Part shown: in pieces, positions 1 through 7,099 of the stretch
Layout: each line of letters opens with the position of its first letter
Numbering within the stretch: the stretch's first letter is position 1
Source of the DNA: Spartobacteria bacterium
GTDB taxonomy: Bacteria; Verrucomicrobiota; Verrucomicrobiia; Chthoniobacterales; UBA10450
Reading direction: 5' to 3'
Assembly: GCA_021324035.1 (NCBI GenBank)
Contig: JAJPJU010000220.1
Span: 1-10,165, forward strand
DNA: 10,165 nucleotides
Position numbers and translations under genes: made by a program
The notes under the pieces: generated by a model
What the model saw: only the letters and a program-made list of their open reading frames with translations
What the model was told of the DNA's origin: nothing
Database searches by the model: none

Positions 1-149
1 CCTTTTTGACCAGTCGCGGGAACGCCAATCGTGTATGCGTTATTATTGTTGGCCGGCTGACCAAAACCAACCACTCCGAGAATGACTGTTGCCGCGATGA
101 GGGCCGGAGCAAAGAGCCGGCGAGTGATCATAGACTTAGGAAAAGGCAT
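1..149 (-). CDS. N-terminal fragment of a secreted protein (signal peptide), cut by window edge
   Basis: An open frame on the minus strand starts with ATG at 149 and runs off the window at position 1 without a stop. It encodes a short polar start (MPFPKS), a second in-frame Met at 131 followed by two arginines, a hydrophobic stretch (residues 10-28, FAPALIAATVILGVVGFG), then Gln and an Asn-rich segment (QPANNNNAYTIGVPATGQK). This is a typical export signal: basic n-region, hydrophobic core, polar continuation. The start at 131 gives the tighter signal peptide (MITRRLF), so either Met could be used; neither has a convincing ribosome binding site. It lies 257 nt downstream of the 1010-aa repeat protein in the same direction and may be a third member of the exported-protein cluster. 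Too little is visible to name a family. Confidence 0.62.
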   Translation of the reverse strand, partial: MPFPKSMITRRLFAPALIAATVILGVVGFGQPANNNNAYTIGVPATGQK

Positions 150-175
150 AAAGACGGCAACTTGGTTGAGATTAG

Positions 176-191
176 CGGTGAGCAGCCACCG
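176..191 (-). other. Short hairpin in the leader of the edge gene
   Basis: The arms CGGTG (176-180) and CACCG (187-191) are perfect complements around a 6-nt loop, ending 26 nt upstream of the ATG at 149. It directly abuts the TTACGCCA word at 192-199. A 5-bp stem can arise by chance; no regulatory class is recognised. Confidence 0.2.
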
Positions 192-199
192 TTACGCCA
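192..199 (-). promoter_or_regulatory. Shared intergenic word TTACGCCA (copy 1)
   Basis: Read on the coding (minus) strand the word is TGGCGTAA, here extended to TGGCGTAACG. It lies 42 nt upstream of the ATG at 149 (60 nt from the ATG at 131). The same 8-mer occurs once in each of the other two gaps upstream of the exported-protein genes, at 3455-3462 and 7023-7030. The distances to the starts differ, so a binding site or a coincidence is more likely than a fixed promoter element. Confidence 0.25.
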
Positions 200-335
200 T
201 AAATCTTACGGCAAAATTGTGGCGTGCGGCAACTGCTTCTCGTTTCCGATTCGCAATCGCCGGGAAGGCCGGATGGAACAGACGCGATCTGAGGAGAACG
301 ACGCACCGGCGTTCTTAACGCTGCGCTGCCAGCGG

Positions 336-390
336 GTCAAATAATTTCCTGCCTGGGACGTAAAATCTTCCCCATCCCGAATAATTTGAC
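336..390. repeat. AT-rich inverted repeat downstream of the 1010-aa gene
   Basis: The arms GTCAAATAATT (336-346) and AATAATTTGAC (380-390) are complementary at 10 of 11 positions across a 33-nt loop. A smaller GGGA/TCCC pair (355-358 with 375-378) is nested inside. It sits 17-71 nt past the stop of the 1010-aa gene, where a transcript-end structure would be expected, but no T-run follows, so it is not a classical intrinsic terminator. Confidence 0.3.
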
Positions 391-406
391 GGCAACTTCG
401 GCAGTT

Positions 407-3400
407 TTAATTGCGACCCTGTGTTGCCAGGGTTGTCGGAGCCGAGCCACACCCGCGCGGACAAGGCGTCGGTGTGGGAGTTGGGGTTGGGGTCGGTGTT
501 GGGGTCGGGGTCGGCGTCGGAGTCGGAGTCGGAGTCGGACTTGATTGAGGAGTTGGGGTTGGGGTCGGAGTTGGAGTGGGCGTTGGCGTTGGACTTGATT
601 GAGGAGTCGGTGTCGGCGTTGGTGTCGGTGAAGGCGTCGGCGTGCTTAAGACGGTGCCCGACTTCGATTTCACAAGCGCGACATCAATCGCATCGATAAA
701 TCCGTCGGCGTTTACGTCTTCGCGGAGATTCGATTGAGTCAGGGTATGCCCTGACTGCGATTTGGTTTGGGCCACATCAATAGCGTCGACAAAGCCGTCC
801 GCGTTCGTGTCCCCGATCAAGAAGCCAGCGGCAACCGAAACATTTCCGGTATTATTTAGAGCGTCGACGACGTTATCGAGCTCGATGTTCAAGGTCTGTC
901 CGTTGGTCACGCCAGTCAGATTCAAAGTACACTCATTCGAATTCGGGCCAGCAATCACGCTGCCGTCAATCGTTGCAGCGGTGCCGCAATTGGTCACATC
1001 GTTGGCAAAGTTAAACACAATCGAATAACTGTCGTTTGGCCCACCACGCCGGCATTCAATCGCAGACTTCCCAGTCAGCGGTAAATCGAGATCAAATGTT
1101 CCGGCCGATCCATGCGTCATGCGCGACGCGGCACTAAGCAGCGGCGGAACAGTTGCAGAATAAACTTCGATAAGCGTCTGATCGATGTTTTGGGTTATCC
1201 ACTGATAACCCGCCGCCCAGCAAACGGAATCAGAAGGACATGCCACACCCGACAAGGCGTTGAATTCGCCTGAAACCTGCATGCCGCTGGGCGATGAGAC
1301 AATCGACCAGCCATTGCCATCCCAGTGGATTGTGAAAGTACCCGAACTCTGGGTTCCGACAGCCCAACAATTCGAAGCTGAAGGACATGACAAACCAGAC
1401 AGCCAGGAGAAGTCCGGGCCACTTAATGGCATCACAGACCACGATATGCCGTCCCATCGCTCAATCAGACTTTGAGTCGATCCTCCCGAAGGAGTCTCGT
1501 ATCCAACCGCGAAACATTCCGAAGAGGTCGGGCAAGCCACCGAGTTAAGCGAATTTTGCAAACCGACATTCGATGAGCTCGCTACGGTCCAGGACGTTCC
1601 GTTCCAGTGTTCGATAAGCGTGAAAGTGGGTGTTCCTGAGTTGATAGAAGAGTTTGCGGACGTCCCGAACGCCCAACAATCCGATGCCGATACACAAGTT
1701 ACGCCGCCTAAGTTATTCACCGCAGCGCCGGGATTTTGCGCCGGCACGATTGTCCACGACGTTCCGTCCCAGTGTTCGATCAATGCGCTACTCGCGGAAA
1801 CGCCGACGGCCCAACAGTTGTTCGTCGAAGTACAGGCGACACCATTTAAGTCGGCGTTACCGTCAGGGCTGTTTCCGGGCGATGCTACTTCCGACCACGA
1901 GGTCCCATCCCAATGCGCAGCCAACGTCTGATCGTTGGTATTCGTTTCGGAATAACCCACGGCCCAACAGTCCGATGAGGCGACGCAGGTTACCTTGGTC
2001 AAGACGTGATAAAGCGGGGTTGTAAAAGGCACGTAGACTCTCGTCCAGGCAGCGCCGTCCCAATGTTGAACAGACGAATCAGCAAAAGAGTCCTCTCCGA
2101 CTGCCCAGCAATTTGTGACGGACGTGCAGGCAACATCATTAAAATTGGTGCGGGTACCGCCACCAACCGCCGCGGGCGCTTCGACAACCGACCAATTGTT
2201 GCCGTCCCAACTATCGGTCAACACCGACGGGAAGCCGCTGGAGCCAACCGCCCAACACTGAGACGAGGACGAACATGCTACGCCATTGAGCGATGTGTAC
2301 TGCGCTGTGTTGCTAGTGGGTCCTGGCTGAAGGGTCCACTTAATCCCATTCCATCGGTCGATGATTGATTGACCGCTCAAGTCATACCCAACGGCCCAAC
2401 AATTGGAACTCGACGTACAAACGATCGAACTAAGATAGTTAGTGAGATTAATATTAGCGGTTGGCGTTGGCACCACAGTCCAGGCCTGGCCATCCCAGTG
2501 CTCGGTAAATGGTTGTTCGATTGAATTATTGTTTTGATCAAAGTTTCCGCTGTCGTTGAATCCAACTACCCAGCAGTCGTTGGTGGAAACACATGTTACA
2601 TCCACCAAAAGGTTGCTCTGGTTTGCCATGGCATTAGGCGATGCAACGATCGACCACGCAACGCCATCCCAATGCTCGGTCAGTGTTTGATCGTTCGTCC
2701 CGTTAAAATAATAGCCTGAGGCCCAGCAGTCCGAACTCGAGGTGCAAGCCACTCCATTCAGAACATTCAACTGGGTTGTGCTCGCATCAGCGGAAGTCAC
2801 GGCGGACCAACTGCTCCCATCCCAGTGTTCTACAAGGGTCTGGGTAATGTGGTCTTGAAATCCGGTCCTGAAACTTCCAACAGCCCAGCAATCCGCTGGC
2901 GAAGCACATGTAACTGCGTACAGATGGTTATCTCCGGTGCTGGGATTCGGCGAACTCACGATTGACCAAGAGGTTCCGTCCCAATGCTCGATCAGCGTCT
3001 TATACGTTGTTCCGACCGGAGCTGAGCCGACCGCCCAGCAACTCGATGACGATGTGCAAGTAACACCCTGCAAACGACTGTCTTCGGCAAATCCTCCATT
3101 CGTTGGATTCGGCGATGTTACGATGTTCCAGGACTGACCGTCCCAATGCTCAATGAGCGTCTGAGCGATACCCGCCGGATTCTTGTAATACCCTACTCCC
3201 CAACAATCCGCGGCCGATGAGCAACTTACCCAATATAGCGTTTGCTCTGTCGGATTCGGTGAATTAACGATCGCCCAGCCCGGACCGGAGCTTGTCTTAG
3301 GAGAAGGCGACGCTGGCCCTTTTCTCTTCGGCGTTCCGCTAACCCCGGCGACTCCCAGGGAGATCGAGACCACAACCAGAAAGGCACCGACGAGCGCGCG

Positions 3401-3439
3401 CGGGGTAAAATAGCCAGACTTCTGAGGGGAAACTCGCAT
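407..3439 (-). CDS. Secreted 14-repeat (CX5C / CWAVG / HWDGxxW) probable double beta-propeller with dockerin and Pro-Thr tail
   Basis: The 1010-aa protein starts with a signal peptide (basic residues to 15, hydrophobic core about 16-34). From about residue 70 to 766 it carries fourteen repeats of 45-58 residues. Each has a C-x5-C pair (for example CTSSSSC) running into WAVG. All but the last are followed by a sequence like LIEHWDGTSWSIV. One Trp-rich sheet per repeat and the count of 14 fit two seven-bladed propellers; that fold is inferred. Residues 767-875 are a beta-rich module with three Cys, shared with the neighbouring 1126-aa protein. Residues 876-932 hold two dockerin-type calcium loops (DTNADGFVDAID and DVNADGFIDAID). 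Residues 933-992 are nearly pure Pro-Thr, and the last 18 residues include CPRGC. Start is ATG at 3439; no clear Shine-Dalgarno. Likely extracellular or surface-bound. The partner and the ligand are unknown. Confidence 0.9.
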   Translation of the reverse strand: MRVSPQKSGYFTPRALVGAFLVVVSISLGVAGVSGTPKRKGPASPSPKTSSGPGWAIVNSPNPTEQTLYWVSCSSAADCWGVGYYKNPAGIAQTLIEHWDGQSWNIVTSPNPTNGGFAEDSRLQGVTCTSSSSCWAVGSAPVGTTYKTLIEHWDGTSWSIVSSPNPSTGDNHLYAVTCASPADCWAVGSFRTGFQDHITQTLVEHWDGSSWSAVTSADASTTQLNVLNGVACTSSSDCWASGYYFNGTNDQTLTEHWDGVAWSIVASPNAMANQSNLLVDVTCVSTNDCWVVGFNDSGNFDQNNNSIEQPFTEHWDGQAWTVVPTPTANINLTNYLSSIVCTSSSNCWAVGYDLSGQSIIDRWNGIKWTLQPGPTSNTAQYTSLNGVACSSSSQCWAVGSSGFPSVLTDSWDGNNWSVVEAPAAVGGGTRTNFNDVACTSVTNCWAVGEDSFADSSVQHWDGAAWTRVYVPFTTPLYHVLTKVTCVASSDCWAVGYSETNTNDQTLAAHWDGTSWSEVASPGNSPDGNADLNGVACTSTNNCWAVGVSASSALIEHWDGTSWTIVPAQNPGAAVNNLGGVTCVSASDCWAFGTSANSSINSGTPTFTLIEHWNGTSWTVASSSNVGLQNSLNSVACPTSSECFAVGYETPSGGSTQSLIERWDGISWSVMPLSGPDFSWLSGLSCPSASNCWAVGTQSSGTFTIHWDGNGWSIVSSPSGMQVSGEFNALSGVACPSDSVCWAAGYQWITQNIDQTLIEVYSATVPPLLSAASRMTHGSAGTFDLDLPLTGKSAIECRRGGPNDSYSIVFNFANDVTNCGTAATIDGSVIAGPNSNECTLNLTGVTNGQTLNIELDNVVDALNNTGNVSVAAGFLIGDTNADGFVDAIDVAQTKSQSGHTLTQSNLREDVNADGFIDAIDVALVKSKSGTVLSTPTPSPTPTPTPTPQSSPTPTPTPTPTPTPTPQSSPTPTPTPTPTPTPTPTPTPTPTPTPCPRGCGSAPTTLATQGRN
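464..643. repeat. Pro-Thr-coding tandem repeat, G-rich on the plus strand
   Basis: This 180-nt tract encodes 60 residues of (PT)n interrupted by two QSS units. The interruptions come from a 17-nt exact repeat (GGACTTGATTGAGGAGT at 537-553 and 591-607), giving a 54-nt higher-order period. The plus strand is built of GTCGG/GTTGG units and includes GGGG runs at 483-486, 489-492, 501-504 and 507-510, a quadruplex-capable arrangement with one 8-nt loop. Such DNA is prone to copy-number change, so the tail length may vary between strains. Confidence 0.85.
644..1141 (-). repeat. C-terminal cassette copy 1: 3-Cys beta module plus dockerin pair
   Basis: This encodes residues 767-932 of the 1010-aa protein and is the counterpart of 3629-4114 in the next gene. 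Shared landmarks are THGSAGTFDLD, SAIECR.GG, AGPNSN.C and GDTNADGFVD. The two copies differ mainly by a few residues around the 'LPLTGK'/'TSG' loop and in the middle strands. By eye the dockerin DNA is around four-fifths identical between the copies, which suggests duplication or recombination of a mobile domain unit rather than independent origin. Confidence 0.85.
1142..3232 (-). repeat. Fourteen tandem ~50-residue protein repeats (CX5C-WAVG type)
   Basis: This is the repeat-coding part of the 1010-aa gene. Every unit opens with a hydrophobic-x-C-x5-C-W/F-x-x-G motif; units 1-13 close with a W-D/N-G-x-x-W strand, usually followed by a Ser/Pro/Asn-rich turn (for example SSPNPS). Unit 12 has CFAVG, unit 1 CWGVG and unit 4 CWASG. 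Unit 14 lacks the closing HWDG-W part and runs into the C-terminal module, as expected if the last blade is completed elsewhere or is degenerate. The DNA is diverged between units, so the array is old and not a recent expansion. Confidence 0.85.
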
Positions 3440-3454
3440 AACGAGAATTCATTT

Positions 3455-3462
3455 TTACGCCA
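3455..3462 (-). promoter_or_regulatory. Shared intergenic word TTACGCCA (copy 2)
   Basis: On the minus strand this reads TGGCGTAA. It sits 15 nt upstream of the ATG of the 1010-aa gene, within the 108-nt gap that separates it from the 1126-aa gene. This position is too close to the start for an upstream activator site; an operator or a leader-mRNA element would fit better. Confidence 0.25.
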
Positions 3463-3547
3463 CAAAACATCGAATTCGCAAGAAGTTTTTCCTTTCGAGC
3501 CGGATAAAGAATTCCGACCGGCAACGACTTCTCGAAGTTGCGAAACC

Positions 3548-6500
3548 TTATTGAGCTCGAGACGGCTTCCGCGGTTTCGATCTCGGCCCCGACGAAGCCG
3601 GTTTCGCGGGAGATGACGACGAGTTCAATACCGTCCCCGATTTGGATTTCACCAGCGCGACATCGATCGCGTCGATGAATCCATCAACGTTGACGTCTTC
3701 ACGGAAGTTCGACTGAGTGACGGCATGACCTGATTCCGATTTGGTTTGCGCGGTATCGATGGAATCGACGAAGCCGTCGGCGTTGGTATCGCCGACCAGG
3801 ACCCCCATGGTTGCGGAGAAGGTGCCAGCGTTCGAGTTCGAATCAGTGACTCCGGTTAGCGAAACGGTTACGTGCTGACCGGTTGGAACATTCACATCCA
3901 CCGAACACTGATTGGAGTTCGGTCCTGCAGTCACAGTGCCGCTGCTGGGAACGCCGCAACTGGTCACTGCGTTGGTAAAGGTGAACACCATTTTATAGGC
4001 ATTGTTCGTTCCACCGCTGCGACATTCGATTGCGCTGCCGCTGGTGATATCGAGATCGAAGGTGCCGGCCGATCCGTGCGTCTTGCGCGAAACGGCATTC
4101 GTCAGGTTCAACAACGGCGCTGAAGGTAGCGGCCAAACATAAGCGCCGCGACTCCGCGTCCAAACCGAAAGCGCGGTGTTGCCGCGGTCGATCTGCATGT
4201 CCCAAATCATCGCGTGCGGCAAACCGTTGTCGAAGCGATACCAGGTCGGCGAAGCTGCCGTGACGTCGTTGGTGTAATAAAGACCCCAATCAGTTCCGGC
4301 GAAGATTTGCTGTGGGAATTTCGGATTCGCGATGATCGAATCGACCGGAATGTCGGGAAGATTTCCGGTTTTGTCTGTCCAAGTGAACGTCGCGCAATCT
4401 GCGGTGCAGACGACCCGGAAAACGTGTCCCGGCGTGGTCGGCGTGTTGGCATTGAATCCGCCGACCGAAGCGTAACCGATCGGCGAAGTGGTAGTTGTTG
4501 GATCCATCGCCACATCGAGAACCGGCCGATTCGGAAGAATGGCATTTCCGCCCGTTAAATCGACCCAGGTTGCGATTCCGCCGGTAGCGAGCGCATGTCC
4601 GTATTGAACGTTGCCGTCATTCGTGCCAACCATCGCGCGCGTTTGATCCAACGGTTCGAACGCGAGCTGATTAATATAGGATCGATCAGCGAGCGTTCCC
4701 TTCACCAGACTCATGCTTACGGGAGCCCAGGCGTTACCGGATGTAAGAGTTTCCCAAACGCGTGTTGTGCCCACAATCAAATGTCCGCAACCACTCGGCG
4801 GACAATCGGTGAGCGGATTGCCTGGCGTGCCTTTGTAAATTTCGTAAGGAAGGACAAACGACTGTGTGTCTGGTGCAATCGGATTAGTCCACGGACTCGA
4901 ATCAGGCACCCAATTCGCATTCGGTGCGGTGCAATCGCCTAACGTGTTGTCGCAATAATTTAGTTGGCCGCCGTTGTTCCCCTGCCAAAAACGTCCGCCA
5001 ACCGGATCGATGCGGGCAAAGAAACCATCACCGCCCATTCCCATCTGCCACTGGACCGGGCCGGTCGGTGTACCGGAAAAAGTGACGGAGCTCGCACCAT
5101 TGTCCTGTGCACCACCGTTTGCCTGGGGCGCAGCGGACGTCGCGAAATTCGCGCTTATGTCGCCTGAATAGAATTCAATCGTGTTCAAACCGTTATCCAT
5201 GTTGAACCAGGTCGGCTTGGTAGCTCCGTTTGCAGCGTTGGCGTTCGTTGTTGCGTAAACACCGCCATCGCTGCCCACCAGCAAAGTGCTCGATGAGCCC
5301 GGCAGGAACGCCAACGCGTGCTGATCAACGTGAACGACTTCGGTGCTGCCGCTGTAACCGCAGGTGGTGTCGCTCCACGAAGTCATCCCATTTTGCCAAA
5401 ACCAAATCTCGAACGTGTCGAAAAATGCGCGATCCGGATTGTTCGGATCGATCGCGATGCCCTGATCGTACCAGTTCTGGTTGTAATCGCCGCCGCTGCC
5501 GCTGCAATCGGTCAGCGAAGCTCCCGGGGATCCGGGAATCTGGGTCCAGGTCGTCCCGCCATCGGTGGTCCGCCAGGCGGCGAGTTCGCAACCCGTTCCA
5601 CCGCAACTTGCCTGGCTTTCAATCGCCTGGACCTGCGCGTAAATGTAACTCGGATTGCTCGGCGCGACCGCCATGTCGATTCGGCCTAATTTGTTAGTGC
5701 TCGAGCTGACGCAAGTGCTCCCGCCGATCGGCATGTTGCACGCAGCACCGCTGGTTGCGTTCGTTCCAGTCCAACCGTTCGCGTTGGTGGTGATCGGCGT
5801 GAAATCACTCGGGCAACCGCTGGCCGGTATCGTTCCCTTGTAAATGCCGTTCGCGCCGTTCTGATTGAGATTGTATTGCACGTTCGTGGCAATGCCGCGG
5901 GTGCCGACAGCCGCGAGAATTCGGGTGATGCCGCCGATATTGGTGAGCTCGAGTCCGGTAATGTCGTGCCGTTGACTGCTGAAATTATCCGGTGTGCACG
6001 GTCCGGCCCAGTTGTTGCCGCCGTCGTAGGAGAAGTAGAGGCCGGTTTTGGTTCCGGCGACGACGTTGTTGCTGTTGTTTGGATCGACCCGGACTTTGCC
6101 GACAGCATTGTATTGCGGGAATTGGCCCGCCGCTTCCGGGAACGCCATTCCAAAAACATTTGCGCCCAACATGGTCCAGTGCGCACCCGCGTCGGTGGAT
6201 TTCAAAATTCCCTGACTGCCCATCGAGAACGAACCGTAATTCAAATCGCCGGTCCCGGCGTAGACGGTGTCGTGATTGTTCGGGTCGATCGTGATCGAAT
6301 CGATGCTGATGGTTGAAAGAAGCGGACTGTCTGTTGTCGAACTCCAGGTTGTCGAACTGCTGCAACAGTTCGTCGTTTTCCAAACCCCGCCCCCATCGGA
6401 ACCGAGATAAGCGACAATGCTGCCGTTTGTTGTCGTGGTCGGATCGACCGCGATGGTGTTCACCCGGCCTTCGGTTTTCGTGTAATCATAACAACCCGAG

Positions 6501-6928
6501 CAGCCAGTCATTTGTAACGGAGCCGGACCAAGCGCTGTGAACCCGCTTGAACTCAGAGCCAATGGCGAAACTCCCGCCGCTTTGTCGATTCCGACCGGAC
6601 CCTTGAATGGAATTCCCGCGGGAATGGCACGTTGAATCACCGAATCCTGGACTGCGGCATGGCGAACCCATGCTGGATCGAACACGCCCGTCGGATAAGT
6701 GACGCGATTGTACCACTCTTCTTCGATCCGGTTTAATTCTTCGCCGCGCTCGCCCTGAACCGGCATGTATCGTGGACGATCGAAGTCGCCGTGCGCGCGT
6801 GTGGCTTTGGCGAACTGGGGCGGCGAGAAACTGAACCTGGCCAGGCAAATACCGATGGCGCAAAGAAAAAGCGCCGCCAGGACGCGGACTTGCAAGAAAC
6901 CGGACAGACCGGTACGTGATTTTTTCAT
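3548..6928 (-). CDS. Secreted sortilin/BNR-type beta-propeller protein with C-terminal dockerin
   Basis: The 1126-aa protein begins with a basic stretch and a hydrophobic core (residues 15-31), an export signal with no clear-cut cleavage site. From about residue 130 to 935 it shows propeller features. Asp-box-like motifs lie at 244-251 (STDAGAHW), 300-307 (SYDGGNNW) and 454-461 (TTDGGTTW). Repeated 'IDPNN..VYAGT' strands, a GGAQDNGA segment near 605, and a closing blade ending RGAYVWPLP (927-935) match the sortilin/Vps10-like and BNR/GH74-like fold. No catalytic residues can be assigned, so an enzymatic role is not claimed. Residues 939-1045 are the three-Cys module also found in the next gene. 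Residues 1046-1100 hold two dockerin loops (DTNADGFVDSID and DVNVDGFIDAID). The last about 25 residues are Ser/Pro and Lys/Arg-rich. It lies 108 nt upstream of the 1010-aa gene, same direction. Probably extracellular. Confidence 0.9.
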   Translation of the reverse strand: MKKSRTGLSGFLQVRVLAALFLCAIGICLARFSFSPPQFAKATRAHGDFDRPRYMPVQGERGEELNRIEEEWYNRVTYPTGVFDPAWVRHAAVQDSVIQRAIPAGIPFKGPVGIDKAAGVSPLALSSSGFTALGPAPLQMTGCSGCYDYTKTEGRVNTIAVDPTTTTNGSIVAYLGSDGGGVWKTTNCCSSSTTWSSTTDSPLLSTISIDSITIDPNNHDTVYAGTGDLNYGSFSMGSQGILKSTDAGAHWTMLGANVFGMAFPEAAGQFPQYNAVGKVRVDPNNSNNVVAGTKTGLYFSYDGGNNWAGPCTPDNFSSQRHDITGLELTNIGGITRILAAVGTRGIATNVQYNLNQNGANGIYKGTIPASGCPSDFTPITTNANGWTGTNATSGAACNMPIGGSTCVSSSTNKLGRIDMAVAPSNPSYIYAQVQAIESQASCGGTGCELAAWRTTDGGTTWTQIPGSPGASLTDCSGSGGDYNQNWYDQGIAIDPNNPDRAFFDTFEIWFWQNGMTSWSDTTCGYSGSTEVVHVDQHALAFLPGSSSTLLVGSDGGVYATTNANAANGATKPTWFNMDNGLNTIEFYSGDISANFATSAAPQANGGAQDNGASSVTFSGTPTGPVQWQMGMGGDGFFARIDPVGGRFWQGNNGGQLNYCDNTLGDCTAPNANWVPDSSPWTNPIAPDTQSFVLPYEIYKGTPGNPLTDCPPSGCGHLIVGTTRVWETLTSGNAWAPVSMSLVKGTLADRSYINQLAFEPLDQTRAMVGTNDGNVQYGHALATGGIATWVDLTGGNAILPNRPVLDVAMDPTTTTSPIGYASVGGFNANTPTTPGHVFRVVCTADCATFTWTDKTGNLPDIPVDSIIANPKFPQQIFAGTDWGLYYTNDVTAASPTWYRFDNGLPHAMIWDMQIDRGNTALSVWTRSRGAYVWPLPSAPLLNLTNAVSRKTHGSAGTFDLDITSGSAIECRSGGTNNAYKMVFTFTNAVTSCGVPSSGTVTAGPNSNQCSVDVNVPTGQHVTVSLTGVTDSNSNAGTFSATMGVLVGDTNADGFVDSIDTAQTKSESGHAVTQSNFREDVNVDGFIDAIDVALVKSKSGTVLNSSSSPAKPASSGPRSKPRKPSRAQ
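3629..4114 (-). repeat. C-terminal cassette copy 2: 3-Cys beta module plus dockerin pair
   Basis: This encodes residues 939-1100 of the 1126-aa protein and matches 644-1141 in the downstream gene in order and spacing of landmarks (SRKTHGSAGTFDLD, SAIECRSGG, TSCG, AGPNSNQC, GDTNADGFVD, REDVNVDGFID, KSKSGTVL). In the second loop of this copy Ala is replaced by Val (NVDG instead of NADG); the acidic calcium ligands are intact in both loops. Confidence 0.85.
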
Positions 6929-7011
6929 AGAGCTCTACCGGTCAAATCGTTTGAAAAATGAAAGCGGCTGTATCAACGAACAACTTAAGCACAACCTCCA
7001 TCCGCCAGGAC

Positions 7012-7030
7012 AAGAAATGGCGTTACGCCA
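7012..7030 (-). terminator. Possible weak terminator of the right-hand gene set
   Basis: On the minus strand TGGCG-TAA-CGCCA forms a perfect 5-bp GC-rich stem with a 3-nt loop, immediately followed by TTTCTT. It lies 69 nt after the stop of the 59-aa gene and before the next gene starts. The stem is short and the T stretch is interrupted, so termination would be weak. Confidence 0.3.
7023..7030 (-). promoter_or_regulatory. Shared intergenic word TTACGCCA (copy 3)
   Basis: This copy is 94 nt upstream of the ATG of the 1126-aa gene and forms half of the perfect palindrome TGGCG-TTA-CGCCA. The minus-strand extension TGGCGTAACG is the same as at copy 1. It may serve as a regulator site for the downstream gene, or simply be part of the hairpin annotated at 7012-7030. 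Confidence 0.25.
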
Positions 7031-7099
7031 GGAAGTCGCCGGAATGTGAGCGAACAACGGCTGTGTCGCCGATGTTGATCAAATCGTCAGCGTTATTTT

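Noticed and set aside
176..200. Sigma-54-like promoter (TGGC...GC with GG-N10-GC spacing) upstream of the edge gene
   Set aside because: The first copy of the shared word fits GG-N10-GC, but the other two copies do not continue with the -12 part, and the match to the -24 consensus (TGGCACG) is partial.
464..643. CRISPR-like tandem array
   Set aside because: The repeats are in frame, encode Pro-Thr, and lack unique spacers of constant length; no cas gene is near.
421..699. Plus-strand frame with Ser-Glu and Leu-Gly repeats (GSASESESESD)
   Set aside because: It is the antisense of the Pro-Thr tail and dockerin region of the 1010-aa gene; the minus-strand frame has clear domain signatures over the same DNA.
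5230..5697. Arg-rich plus-strand frame of 155 residues
   Set aside because: It is antisense to the propeller domain; its Arg/Cys-rich composition has no domain or start signal and the minus-strand frame is firmly coding.
6929..6999. Possible 15-codon leader peptide (GTG, LKLFVDTAAF...) behind a GGAGG at 6995-6999
   Set aside because: The GGAGG is only about 2 nt from the GTG, too close, and the peptide has no recognisable feature. It is also 67 nt from the ATG at 6928, so it is not that gene's ribosome site.
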